Shown piece after piece: positions 10,101-25,100 of a stretch of DNA of 64,000 bases. The notes beneath the pieces were generated by a model. The model did not search any database and had not been told where the DNA came from. It was given only the letters and a program-made list of their open reading frames with translations. A program made the translations under genes and the position numbers. Origin of the DNA: Rotaria macrura (Eukaryota; Rotifera; Eurotatoria; Philodinida; Philodinidae); contig OENT01000446.1 in NCBI GenBank assembly GCA_900239685.1, positions 1 through 64,000 on the forward strand. Direction: 5' to 3'. Each line of letters starts with the position of its first letter. The first letter of the stretch is position 1.

Positions 10101-13100
10101 ATAATTTATAAACTTCTGAAACTAATAACTGAGGAAGACAATATTAATGTATCATACCTGCATGCCAATTATAGCATAAATAAAAAAGAGCATTGCAATT
10201 AATAGGCAAACATAGGGAAGTGCCTAAAGATGAACAACCAAATACAAATATAAATTTACTTGAATTTAAAATTTTTGCTTTTTACCTTAAATGATTGCAT
10301 GAATGTCCAAAGTAAAATACGAATCGTGTATCCTTGACGAAGAAGTTTTATTAAACGAGCAGCACGAAATAAACGAAGAAAACCCAAATTAAGTAATGTA
10401 TTCTACAAATAAATAATAATACACAAGAATTGAAACATTGAATAGAAATTTCTGAAGAATATGTTTGATGTGACAGATTATTCCTACGTTGACTTGAAAT
10501 CACATACTATTGAATGAAGAAACGAAATTAAGTTTTCTAAGAAGTTTGAATCATTTGAGTCGAATGAGATTCTCCGATATGAGACAATCATACAGTACAC
10601 ATTTGAATCAAACATTTAGCAAACTTCAATTTTAGCCGATTTGTATTTATTAAAAATATAAAGTGCCAAAATCACAAAAAAAACAAAGTGGCCTTTTCCC
10701 TTTTCTAATTGTAAAATGATAGTTTTCAAGCTGAATGATTATTACATTCGAGATCACTATAAAAAGCTGCATCGATTAGGTTGAATTTTATCAAAAAATA
10801 ATTCTCATCAAAATCTGACCCTACTCCCATTAAGCGATTTATTATGGAATTTTTCTCTGTAGTACCTTACGGGATAAATTTTGGTGAGAATTATTTTTTG
10901 AGAAAATGCAAGTTATTCAATAAAGACTTGTATGATGATCACGAATGTAATAATTATTCAGCTTGAAAGCGATCATTTTACAATGAAAAGGTGAAAATCC
11001 CACCTTACTTAGTAGCGATTTTTGACAAGAAAGAAGGTTTTCTCAGAACAGAAAGAAAATATTTAAAAAGCAGTGCTGTAACTTTGTAGTCCGTCGAATA
11101 TTGCTTCGAATGAAGTATGAATGACAGCTCTATCTATCAGTCAAAAAAAAAACTAGATACATTTGCAAGATGAATCATTCGACAAATAGTAGCACTAAAT
11201 GTTCGTTTTCCAGATTCAACTTTTAATATCCGATAAAGTTTTGAATAACACTTCTTGATTACTTCGCATATGAAGAATTCGAAAATCATATTGGCGAGAA
11301 CGAAATGTACAACAGCAGAGAAATAAAGAATGTTTTTTTTAATTAACGTTTTTGTTGATTTTTACACTCTCTGAGTGTACAGTGGTTTCTTTCTCCATGA
11401 ATGTTTAGTTAAATCGAAAAAATAATTAGATATTCGTGATCAGCGTGGAAAAAAATTTAATGATGAGTGTATAAACAAAATTAAAAATTTATGAAAACTT
11501 TGAATTATGTGTACCTTACTACATTTTATCTTTAGATTCTATCGATTTTTTTTATTTGTCCAAATATGGATTGAGTTATGATCAGTATTTTTAGAAATTC
11601 AAATTCATACCTTATGTTTTTGTGGACCAGCGGTAAAAGCAACATTGGCTTTAGTTAACTAAAAGAAAAATTATTTTTCAAAATTCTCGTATGATTCGAG
11701 TACTTTTTTTTTGTTTAGCAATCTTACTCGAAATTCAGTAACAAGCACATCGGCAATACTACCAAGTACTGTAATAAAATCGAATGCATTCCATTTATCA
11801 CGAAAATAATTCTAAATGTTGAATTTAGAAAAAAAAAAGAATTATTTATTCTTAATATTAACACATACTCTTAAGCCGAATGCTATAATTTTTAAAATAC
11901 TTTCAACAGTAAATAGTGCCGTAAACGTCGTATTAGCATATGTTAATATATCATTGTAAGTTGATGGACTCCGATAATACTAAAACAAAGGATTTTAACA
12001 TTTATAAATATATATTTCATATATAAACAATGAAACAACTCGTTCAGATTCTACGTATTGAATAGAAACTTACTTTTGCCATAAGTACACATGTGTTAAG
12101 GGCAATCATAACCATGATACAAAATTCAAAATATGAGGATGTACATAATTGCCAGATACGATAGCGTAATGAACCTTCTTGTTTCGGTTTACATCGTTGA
12201 ATTGGTTTAGCATTCAATGCAAAATCAATACATGATTTCTAGATTTAAAAGAAAAAAAAATTCGTTTTCTTTTCCATACGGATAAAAACTTCACACTCTT
12301 CCGTTTCGTTAACATCATCAATTATCAATAGAATGTAGAGAAATTTTATTAGATTTTCTGATTTTTATATATAGTTAATTAGAAGGAAAAAAACGCTTTT
12401 GATGATCTATGTCATACTGCTCCGGACATATGTGAAAACTATCGTGCTAATTTCATCCGAAATGATAACCCTATCCCACTTTAGATGATGAAAAAACTGT
12501 GTATTTTATTACCAAGACACTTACGAAGCATGACAAACATTGACAAGAAAACTCATGCTGTCTAAATAGTAAGCATTATATAAGAAGATCGTTTTATTTG
12601 TTCGAAAACGAGAATGTAGAGTGATCTTCTTCACATCGAAGTTGACTTTTGAAAAACAATGGTAATTGCATCAGTACTTATCACATTATTAAGGATATGG
12701 TATTAACTATCACACGGAGAAGTTCGAGATAAGCATCATTATTTCTAAAGAAACAGTTTCCTATAGAAATTCATTCTCAAACAAAAAGTATTCTCATAGT
12801 TATATGCAAATTTAGCTTTGATATAAAGATAATCAACACGTTTCATTTGAAGTCATATCTTTACGATCCGTATAAAACTTTAATTAATAGTCATATCGTT
12901 AGGATTGTTGTTCTGTAGATTGATAATGGAAAAACTATCGATTAAGAATTACTTTATCATATGCTGTTGTAATTCGGATAGTGAAATTATCAATTTTGTT
13001 TTCTCACAAAGAACAAGCGTTGCTAAGCATGTAATCGATAGAGTTGAAGTGGTTTAAGAACAAAAAGAAATAATTAGTTCGAAGGAGAGGAAGAATATTA

Positions 13101-16100
13101 GAAGTCATGATATTCCCATAAGATGTCACAATTTAATTGACACTCTCATCGTATGACATCGTATTTTCTCGATTATAGGTTGTTCCTAAACGAGAAATCG
13201 ATTGATACCTATAATCGAATATTATTATCAGGTGATATTTATTAGAAATATAATTGTGCTTCTCTTATAGTTCAAAAAACATCGATTCGTTCCGAGATAG
13301 AAAAGATCGTAGATAAACATAAAACACGATACTACTTACTTGATTTTTATTAATTTCCGCTTCTTCCAATTCTTTTTGTCCTTGATCTTGAAATGTTATA
13401 ATAATTAAAGCAACGAATATATTCACGAAGAAGAATGGAAAGACGATAAAATAAACAACATAAAAAACCGCAACTTCAAGTCGATGACCAGGTTGAGGAC
13501 CACGATTGATGCCAGTTGCATCAATAGAATGCTGTAAGACACTACAAAATAAAAATAAAATCACAAACATTTAGTGTCAATTTTTATTAACATGACGACA
13601 TCGAAAACATGAAAACAATAACATACGTCGGCCATCCTTCACCAGTTTGAACAGTAAATAGAGTTAGAATAGCTTGTGGTACACTATCATATGTAAAATC
13701 ATATGGATCCCATGTTCTTATTCGACATTCTGGTTTACGTTTACCAGTTCCAAAATCAAAATAGTATCCTCTATTGAAATGTAAAATAAAGATTCGTATT
13801 GAACAAAAATACAAGAGAATATTAGTGAATACTAACCGGCATTCTTCAGGCGTTAGTTTTGATAGATCAGAACATCGATAGAATTTTCCTTTAAATAATT
13901 GTACAGCAATAACAGCAAAAATAAATTGAAATAACATATATACAATTCTATTTTAAAATTTACATTCACATAGCATTTGAAATAAAACAACGCAAACTAA
14001 CACGTATCATCATACGACTTACAAGATTGTCAAAACATTAGATAATGATGTAATGACACAATCAAATACGGCTTTTAACTTTGGCACACGATTTATTGTT
14101 TTCAATGGACGTAAAACACGAAGAACACGTAATGATTTAATGGTGTTTAAATTTTTACCAGCGCCATTTTCCCTATACAATTAAATCAAATATAATTATA
14201 ACGGATGATAAAATAATTTTAAATTAGTTTTAATATGCTTGAAAGCATTTCTGACTATCAATTACAATAAGCATATGCTTATGATTATCGTAGCTTTTTA
14301 TTTTTCGGTGAAGATTAGTGAAAAACTTTTTCGCTTAAGATTACTACTCCTAGTGAGCTAGAAAAACTTATTTGCTGTCAATTAAATAAGCAAGTTTCTG
14401 AACGTTAATGAAACAGATAGTATAAGTGAGTCTTTCTTTTTTCTAAAAAAGAACATCAATTAACTATATGTCATAACGAACTCAGTATTAGATTTTTCTC
14501 GAACGAGACAAGGATTAACGTTACTTTTTGTTCAAGGTTCTCTATCAACATTAAATAGGTTTCGATTACAGAAGAGATTTTCTTTAGGAACCAACAAACA
14601 TCGAACAATGAAATTCAATTTCAGATAGTGTATATGGTATGTTTTAGTTTCACGTTTACAAACTAGTAGACAAGTTAAGATTCTAAAAGAAAGTAGTCTC
14701 TTCTATTTTACTGTAAACAATAAATTTTCTTACGTGAAACCGAAAGCAACCAATGCACATATAACTACAAGTGCATCAAGTAAATTCCATACATCACGAC
14801 AATATGCTCCTTCATGAAGTACAACACCTAAATCGACAATCTAAAATAATCATTGATCATAGATGAATAGTGATTTCATATATAATTGACAGACTTTGAG
14901 CAATAATTCAACAGTGAATACGCCAGTAAATGCGTAATCCAGATAGTTAAGTATAAGATTACGACTCGAATTTTCATGTACAGGATCCTCAGCAGCTAAT
15001 GATATCGAACTAAGACATATGACAATCATAATAAGTAATTCAAAATATCGAAGTGTAACGATAAAATGACAAAATCGACGAATCCTACAAATTAATATGT
15101 GTACTAATGACAATCACATGTTATTTATAACTTACGGATTAGTATTGCTGAAAATAAACATTGAACTAAATGGAAGGATAGGTTTAACAACACGTGATGC
15201 TTGTTCTTTTTTTCTGGCGTCTGCTTCAGCTGCAGCTGCTGCCGCTTTTTTTCTTGCTTCTTCATCAGCACGAGCTTTTACAGCTGCAGCCGACTCATCA
15301 AGTTTCGGTAATTTATCCAGAGGTGCTGATAAAATAATAAATGTAAATGAACATCATAGTTTTGTTTTCTTGTTTAACTTCAAATAATCGAAAACAAAAT
15401 ACTATACGTAATCTTACTTGGAATAAAAACTGGACCAAGATCATAATCAAGACCAGGTATGTAATCTAAATCAGCTTTTTCGAATAGTTGCCTATCTAAA
15501 AAGTCTGTATTTCCTTTTGAACTTGATGAATTGTATTGTTGTGAGGATGGAACATCGAAAGTTGTATTAACAGTTTGATCCATAGTAACTTCTTTTTTCT
15601 TACTATAGTCAATACAAAATCGAAATTTTTTATTGAATACACACACAAAAACGTGCATCGATTGACATACGTTTGTTGAACATTATTTCTATTGATCATG
15701 GGTTCTTGTTCGGGTTTTTTTATCTTCGAATTAGTTACTGGAGTATCTGTTGATGGTGAACCTAATTTAAACATTGATTCAACATCTTTTGTTTCACGTT
15801 CGCGTTTCTAAATAAATACAGATTTATGATGGTAGTTTAATTTTTAGAAAATAAAAACAGAAAACGAGAATAAATCCAAATTAAATTACTTCTTCTTCGG
15901 CTGCTTGTTCTTCTTCTTCGTCTTTCGTTAGTTCATGTGCATTAGCTAAATTGTCGACAGCAATAGCCAAAAAGACATTTAACAATGTATCTAATTATAT
16001 TAATGATAATGTAGATTTTAATAAGATGTTGTGAAATAAAACTTACAATTGCCAAAAAGAACAAGAATAATAAAATAAAGTGAATAAATCATACCAATAC

Positions 16101-19100
16101 CATTTGCTCCACCTTGGGATATAATGCCATTGTACATGATTTCATTCCAATCTTCACCAGTTAAAATCTATGCCGAAAAAAAAACAATGTTTTATGATAT
16201 TTAATTTTCAGAGAGAACAACTTAATAAAAAAAACTGATTGATGTCTTACTTGAAAGACAGTTATAAGTGCTGTAGCAAATTTATTAAAATTTTGTAGTG
16301 GAGTTTCATCTTCAAAACTAAATCTGTGTTAACAACATGACAAAGAAAAAAATTCCTAATTACGATAGCGTAACAAATATAAAACGATTAACATACTCGC
16401 CGCCGAATAATTGCATGCCCAATAATGCGAATATAAGAATGAATAAGAAGAGAAGAAACAATAAGCTGACAATAGATCGCATACTACTCAAAAGCGATAC
16501 GACTAGATTTCGTAATGATGCCCAATGTCTACAGAGAAAAAGAAGATTATTTTAAATATTTGAATAATAATATAGTTAAAGAATAATTAGTATGATGACG
16601 AATAAATATTTTGATTTCATTTCTATATTCGAATTGTATTTTCTAAGGGGGAACGAGCAAAGTTGTCGTGTATTGGGAAAATTTATTGGACTATTTCCGA
16701 TAAGAATGATAAACGTGAATGTTAACTTTTATTACTATTAGAAGAAACAACCGGAAACTTGGTAATGAGGTCTTCTGATGAATACAGTACTGTATGATGG
16801 AATGAAAAAATTTCTTTTTCCTGAATATTCAGTTTACACAAATAATTACTTCTAGTTTTTCCTGTTGAAGACAAAAGATCTTACATGAAGACTCAAACAT
16901 GATGAATTCAAATGCAAAAGATTACTTTTTTCATGTCTAATTCAGCATGGTTGAAAATAATATTCGAAACAAACTACAAGTCGTTTGCTGCAAGTCATTC
17001 TGACATTAATGACATAGTGTGATAAAGTACCCTGAATATTCGACTAATCAAGTTTCTATCAGACTAGAATTAGCATGAGAACAAAAGAAAAATAATAAGA
17101 CTTCGATGTCCAAATAACGAACTCGTATCTATAGAATTATTATAGGTAAGAATGCTTTCTATTTAATTAATTTAAGATGAATATATTGAGCGATTTTAAA
17201 ATGTTCTTATGACCGATGATTAACTCAGAACAAATATGTATTGTCGATTTGATTGTTAAATCTTAAAAAATATGATCAAACTAACCTAGTCACTTTGAAT
17301 ATTCTCAGTAGACGTAGAGATCGAAGAACTGAAACACCAAAAGATTCTTCTGGATTAAAATGAGTCCAAATAACTTCAAATATTGAACCAAAAATAACCT
17401 TTCAAAAGTCAATACGAATGAAATTAAAAGAAAAAGAAACTTATGATAATTGATACATACGATAAAATCAAATATATTAAATGATGATGCAAAATATCGA
17501 TTAACTCCAAGACCATACATTTTAAAAAGCATTTCAAAAACAAATAAACCAAGAAAAATGAATTCAGCAATATCTATAAAAGCAAAGCACTATTCGAAAG
17601 AGCAATCCTAATAAATAATCATACATAAAAAATCGGTAAGAAATTGTTTTTGTCGATCATGTTCTATTGCAACGCAGACAGTATTCAAAAATACTAATAC
17701 AATAACAGTCCAATAAAATGCTTGAGTTTTAACTAGTATGCGAATTTTGCTTCTAAATTTTATGATTAACATATGGTAGGATAATCTTCTTTTTCTTTTG
17801 TGCTACTAGCAGATTCTCTTACTTAATCACACGTTGTTGAATATGCCATCGACGCATAAAAGTTCGCGGTCGATCCGGTCGTTCAATATCCGTACCTCGA
17901 CCACGATTAAATGCATTATCTAGAAAGCTTTCAATTGATTAAGTATATATTTGTCCTATCGCCTACCAATATCTTCTTCGTCATCATCTACACTTTGTTG
18001 TTTCCCTGATCGATGATGTCTACTTTTCTTTAATTGTGCATACTTCCGAGCTAAGTAATTGTAGAAAGGATAAACTTTTCACTTGATTACTTTTTTGTTT
18101 CATGAATAAATTTACCTTCATGTATTGCTCGTCTCTCTTGTTCAGTTGTGCGTTCTTCGTTCAAAATCACATCCTCTATGTGAAAGAAAACGAAGAGAAC
18201 CAAGTCAGTTTGATTCTTCTTTCAAAAAAAAAACACAATTGTAATAGTTTTCTTTACCAGCACGATTAATCCATTCAATATAATTATTATATTCACGTTC
18301 TATTTGTTGTTGTCGACGAACTTTTAGAAAAGCTCGACGATTTTCTACACGTTCTCGTTCTTTTGCAAATTCTCTATGAACAACAATGTATCATCGATTT
18401 CATAGACTGAAAATTAAAATAATTTTTTAATACCCGCTTAAAACACCGAGAACAAGATTAAGCATAAAAAATGATCCAAGAATAATTAATGGCACAAAAT
18501 AAAGCCAATTAAATAAAGTTCCTACGGCATCATTTGTCTTCAAGAAACAAACAGAAAAAGATTAATATATGCCTACAGTGCTAGAATAATTTCATCATAC
18601 CCAATATAATATTTGCGTCCAACCTTCCATCGTTATACATTGAAAAACAGTTAACATAGCAAAACCAATATTATCAAAACTAGTTATGCCCTTATTCGGT
18701 CCTTCCCAATATTCTCGACAACTAAGGGATTCATTTGGTATATTACATGTAAATACACCATGTTTTATATTCAACCAACCCCATATTGGTTCTAATCAGA
18801 TATACAGCACAAAATTCGTAAAATTCTTTTCTCTATTTATTTTATATATTTGATGTAGATTAATTTACCTCCAGGTACTCCACATGTTGTTGACAGATGG
18901 TCATCTCCTTTATACATCACTAAGCATTTCAATAAATCAGTAATATAAAAATTAAACAAGAAAAACTTTACTTACATTCTTCACTATCATTGTCAGCAGC
19001 TAGAAAAGAAAAAAAAAGGAAATGGTGCCATATACATACACATGCAAAATAATAACTTTAATCTCAGGAGACGAAAATAATTATTTATTAATTATTATCA

Positions 19101-22100
19101 ATATGCGACAGAGGTTTTTTCTCTCAATATAATTACTCAATTCGATTCTCGTTTACTATAGTTTTCAACGTAACCTCCTCGCTCAAGTGAACTATAAAAA
19201 CTGCTTTTCGTTTCATCTTCTCCATTTCTAACCTGTTCGATTTGCATAAAAACAAGTTGTGTGAAAGACGCCTGAATATAATTCAAGGCCAATAATAGCA
19301 AAGATAATAATAGCAAAAAGAACGAGAAGAGCTATTTGAAACAATGGAGCCATTGCTTTTAATATAGATTTGAGCACCACTTGAAGACCTATAGAAATCG
19401 TACAAAGGTTTTTTGATTTTCAATTTATTATGATAGATACAAACTTGGAATGCCTGAGACAAGTTTAAGCGGTCGAAGCACACGTACTGCACGTAATGTA
19501 CGTAAATCGAATGAACTATTTTTTTTAATACTAATCGTTGCTAAACTATAAAAAATAAACAAATAAAAATTAAAAAAGCAACTGATAACTCCCAATTCTT
19601 ATCGTTTGAAAAAAAGAAAACAAAACAATGATTGCTTTTCTTTCTAGGATTTCTTTTACGTACCCAGTAACAACAACAACAAAATCCATAACATTCCAAA
19701 GACTTCGAAGATATGAACCTTTATGTAATACAAAACCAAGAGCAATAATTTTAAGTGCAGCTTCAAAACAAAAAATTCCAATAAAATATATTTCAGTTTT
19801 TTCCTAATTTGAAAAAGAAAATAAATAAAACACAAAACAAAAAATAAAATTCAATTCCATTCAATTGATCATCTGATTAAATACTAACTAATGATCTAGC
19901 TAATGTTGTTTTATCTTCATGTGGTAAATGTTCTTCAAGTGCTAAAACAATACAATTAGCAATAATTGTCAACAGCACCATATATTCAAAGGGGCTAAAA
20001 AAAATATGATAAGAAAAAAAACAAAACGTCAACTTTAACTAAATTCATTATTTTAAAACTTACTTCCATTCGATAACATCAGTAGCTCGTTTTCGTATCC
20101 AATTATTTTTTGAAAAAATAAACAGTGAACGTTGTTCAGAGGAGTTAATTTGTTCGGCGTAATATTTTATTTTTGCTTTCCATGCTCCAGTTCGACCCGA
20201 ATGAAGATTATGTGGATCACCGCCAGTTAATGCTGCCAAACTACCACCTTCTTTCAAAGCCCTGATCATAGCAGATACATTATTGAAATCGCCCATGACT
20301 TTGGCTTTTAAAGCTTCCCAAGATAATCTAACTATTCTATCTTCCGTTCAGAGAAACATGCGTTTTGAAATATAAGACCAGGGAGTAGTGTGCACAGTGA
20401 GAAGAAAAAAAAGAGACACAGACAAGAAGATAAAATTCTGTTGACACACGCACTGCTTTGCGCTCGAGCCGGCTGATGAGAAAAAAGAAGAACACACGTT
20501 CAACGATCTCTATTTTTTCTTCGTCTTTTCTTTCTGCCTCGTTTTTTTCCCTTTGCCACGATGTTGGAAACGCACAACGGAACAAACCCGCCCTTTTCTT
20601 TTCTCGTTCTATTCATGTGATTCCCCAACAGACATGACTGAACACCAGAACTTAGACGAAAGAACCGGACTAAGTCTTTCATTGAGACATACAAAATTGA
20701 CGAAGAACGAGAAAGATGATCAATTTTACAGTATATAGAAAAAGAAAATAAGAAATGAGAGCTTTTTCTTCCTTTTTGTGAAGTGTGTGTGCTTGTTTAT
20801 ATGTGTGTGTGTTTGTGTGTGCATGTGTGTTAGGTTTGTTGTCCCTTTCGTGTTATTGTCATTGTTTCATAAAACAATTATGAAAATAAAAAAGACAATC
20901 GAATGAAACACGACATAAAATCATAATAGTAACAAGTAAAATTTGTTCTGTTTTATCTTATTGGTCTCAAGTGTGACATTGATGATTTTCGAAGTGTCCT
21001 TGGGGTAAATACTAAAATACTCTAGAGACATGAGAAAAAATTGTCTTTTTTATATTAACTCAATGTTTATGAGATAATAAAGGAGAAATTTTGATGTATT
21101 TGATTACTTAAGCTGGAAAAAAAATAAAAACATTTTACTCATCAATAAGAATATATTATAAGCAATAATTCTTGATTGTTATGGACGATTAAACACGAAT
21201 GAGTCAACATATCAATGTATTCAATTTAGGAAACTCCACGTTAAATCAGAGATATAATCAAATTTTTCATCCAATCTATTTATAGAAAGTATTTTCTTCC
21301 TGAACAATAATCATTTTATTGATTTTATTAAAAAAGATTTATCATATGCGAAAGTCAAGTTCCTATTGAAAAAAAAAGGAATACTTGAAACTCTCTTCAT
21401 GAAATTTCTTTTTAACTATAAATTTAAATGTAATAGTTACAATCTTGACTATTGATCGAATCAATCAAAAATGATAAGAGCAAAACTCTTCCACATCAAA
21501 TCTCTATCTTGAGAACTTACAAAGCTTCATTCGATTCATTATTGTATATTTTCTACTATTTTGAATTGACAAAATAAACTATGTATTTTTCTCTTGGCTT
21601 CGATGTATACGTATATGTGAGGAAAAGAAATCAGTAAGATTTGAAGTAAGATTTCTTTTATCATATCTAGGCATCTTAAGAATAGCTTTGCCATGAATAT
21701 CAATCGAAAAAAACTCAGATAATCATTAGTAGAATTCTTCAATTATTTGTCGAGATGATTTATGATTTCGTTATTTTTAAGATTGTCATGAGATACGTTT
21801 TGCTCGAGATAAAGTTTTCACCATTGTTTTAGAAGCTTCTTGTTTAATTATTTTTTCTTAATGGTTACAATTGAAGAAGTCATATAGCCAGAACTCAACG
21901 TGTCAGAATGAAAGAAAAATTTTATGATAGAACAAAGAAAACGAAATTATCATCTCGTTCATCTAAAAATAGAGCTAATTATTTAAATGACTGGGTCATA
22001 CTGTTTTTACTTATACTAATACATGCACTGGAGTGATAATGCTAAGCTTTGATCGAATGTTAAAATAAATCTCATATGAAAATATTTGAGTAGCTTTTTT

Positions 22101-25100
22101 TCTAGTTTCAATAGAATCGTAATATTTTATCCGATAAAGGATGATCGAGGAGTATGTCTTTCAAATCAAATATTTAGAAAAACAGAGAAAAATCTTTTGA
22201 ATAAAATATGAAGTTTGAAGACAACAGTTTTCTATTTTATTCTTGTATTTGCTGTCGTTTCTTTTTCTCAGTAAGAAAAAGAAAACTCTGACATATTTTT
22301 CACTGCGTTCGGTGAATCAATTGTGTTTAATGGCATTTTATTAAAATGAGTGAAGAAATGTTTGAATTGTGTAAAATACTTCGTCGAACATCAAATCGAG
22401 CACATCGATGATTCAGATATGTCTTAAAATACGCTAAAGAAAGTTTGGTTTTTTTTTCTAATGCGAGCATAAGAAAAACTATTATTTAGTTATGCATTAC
22501 CAAACATCCGTCATTCTAAAATTGTGTCAGAAAACATAGGAAATCGATATGAAATGTCGTATTATTTTCAATGGTTATTAGAACCATTTAGAATATAATG
22601 AAAAGTTAAACGTCAATGTATCTTCATTCGAATGATTACATTGATAATCTAATTTGTTAGATGCATGCTTTCGAATCATTAAATTATTTTCATTTCAATA
22701 ATTAAAAATATATTCTAATAGATTATTGGCATCGTTTTCGAAAATATAATATTTTATTAAAACTCAACGTAGAAGTTTAGATGAATAGTAACGATTGACG
22801 ACATGAAATATTGAATTTATCAAATAATCATATAAGATTATCTGTGTTTTTTTCTATTTTATTTTCATCATATTAATTATCGACTAACTAGAGAAATTCA
22901 GATCAACAAATACCATCGAGTATTGCTAACAAACTACTAAAGAGAATATTCTGTACTGTAACAATCACAAATGTCAAACTAACTCTAATAAAAGTGTTTT
23001 GCGTTGTGAACTATAGAATCTCATAATATCGGCATCGTTGATGATCGTTCTTTCTTTTCTCTTTCTTTTTTTTCTGTCTTGTTTCTTTTCTGACGATGAT
23101 GATAGAATCCTATTGATCACGCATAGGAAACTAACATATTCTCACAGTTACATTGGCAACCTGAGTACATTTATAATCAATCGCTTTTGTTTGCCTAAAA
23201 GATGTCAGTAATCGTGCATATATTATGTTGAAATTGAAAATAGTAGTTAAAAAGATTGAGAAACAATTGACATTGACTATTCAACTATAATAGTTCAAAA
23301 ACTAAATATAAATCTATATTTTGTTTTTATTTTCGTTCAACTTTATAAACTGATCCTATATAAATCTGATTAAAAATTTAAATCAAACAAAATTCCCGAT
23401 CATCTGTATTATCAGAAAATTATAAAACAAAAGACAAACGAAAAATACAATTCTTAATGTCGAACTGTATAATGAATAACGATTGAATAAGTTATTACAA
23501 GTATCCGAGTAGTTTTACATTAACATTTATTTTAATTCTGTATGGGCTTGCTAGTTATGTGATAAAACAACTCTTAGTAAAGTCATTCATCGAAGAATCC
23601 CTTGAAAGTGAAAATTTTTTATGGGTTTCATCTGAATCCTTATTGAGATATATTCTATTTTTTAGAATAATTAATATGAATACATATTCTCTACCTATAG
23701 GTAAAGAACGGTGCATCTAGACCAAATGAATGACAGATTTTTCTCTCAAAAGAAATAGGAGCGTTTCAAAACAGATTATTTTCTTCTTTGTTTTCTGAAG
23801 TTCTAGAAACATGTGAAATTCGATACCACGAAACCTCTATATTATAATCAAAGAAATTCTTCGCAAATGAAACTAAACTACTAATCTCTAATGCCCAGAT
23901 AAAATATGAGTCTAGACAATTACAACCGTGTGAATAGTTCATACTGAACGTTTTGAGACAGCTTACTAAATTTTGTCTAGTACATGAGATACGAATAAGG
24001 AATTTTTTCCGGTCTCTATTGTTTTCTCATAGGACTAGCATGACTATGTGAACTGTTGTTTTTCTAGGAAGTAGTTGAATACCAGACGATTTATCGTAAT
24101 ATAGTTATCGAGAATAGGAATGATAGGCACGATGAAATCAGCTCGAGAGAACAAGAGATGAAAACATACATATTCGTATTGTTTATTGGTCAATTTTTGA
24201 AAAAAAATTCTTCCATTTCAACTAGATAAAATGTATGCTTTTCTTTAGGATCGAATATCACTGCTAAAAAGATTGATAGAGAAATTTATTGTAAAAGTTA
24301 TAATTAATAAATCAAAATTTGCTCAAGAGAATTCAACTATGAATCTGAACAAATTCGAAGAATCGTAGTCTTCATTGACTGTTCTTCATCGATGCTTTAT
24401 TTTACTTTCTTTTCAATGATAATCTTTTATGTCAGTTTTTTAAACGAATGTCGTCCTAAAATTTCTATGAAACAAAGTGTCATGTCACATGTTGTTTTTT
24501 TGTCTCGCTAGAATAGTAAATGAAAAACATTTTTTATACACAATCTAAAAAGTTTAATTCATGCTACTTTTGGTATTCTTTTTTTGATATGCAGGACCAT
24601 CAATCTAAAATCTTACGAGAAGACTTGTGCTTATCAAATTGATGCATTCTAGTCAACCATATATTTTTTTTTCTCCGGAACTATATATTCTATGATTACA
24701 CGATGTGGATGTTTGACAGACAAGTTCTGTGAATTTTCATGGACACGATAGGCAATTTATTCTTCCGACTATGTTGGGACTCATTTTAGTGCATATATCC
24801 TCTTAAATAGTATAATTTATGCGCATCAAGTTTTTCATATATTCTATGAAAAACTTCTTCAACATTTTCTCGATATAGAAACTCTTAAATAAATAAAATA
24901 GGAAAAAAAAACTTTTTACGATTTGGTTTTAATTAGAACAGAACTATTTCGAGAGTGCTACACAAGATATGTATGTGATTATGTATGATGTTTTGTTCGT
25001 TCGATTTATGACATTCAACAATTCGGCATATATCAATAAGTAAATGCTGTCTTCTTTCACAGCACATGTAGTACTGTATACAGGAAGTTTTTCTATCGTT

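Noticed and set aside
13169-13218. Short inverted repeat TCGATTATAGG / CCTATAATCGA in a Cav2 intron
   Set aside because: Arms of only 11 bases in AT-rich sequence are expected by chance; no flanking duplication.
15097-15387. Plus-strand 96-codon frame with an alanine-rich stretch
   Set aside because: It is the antisense shadow of Cav2 exon 24, whose Ala/Lys helix codons read as Ala/Phe/Ser on the other strand.
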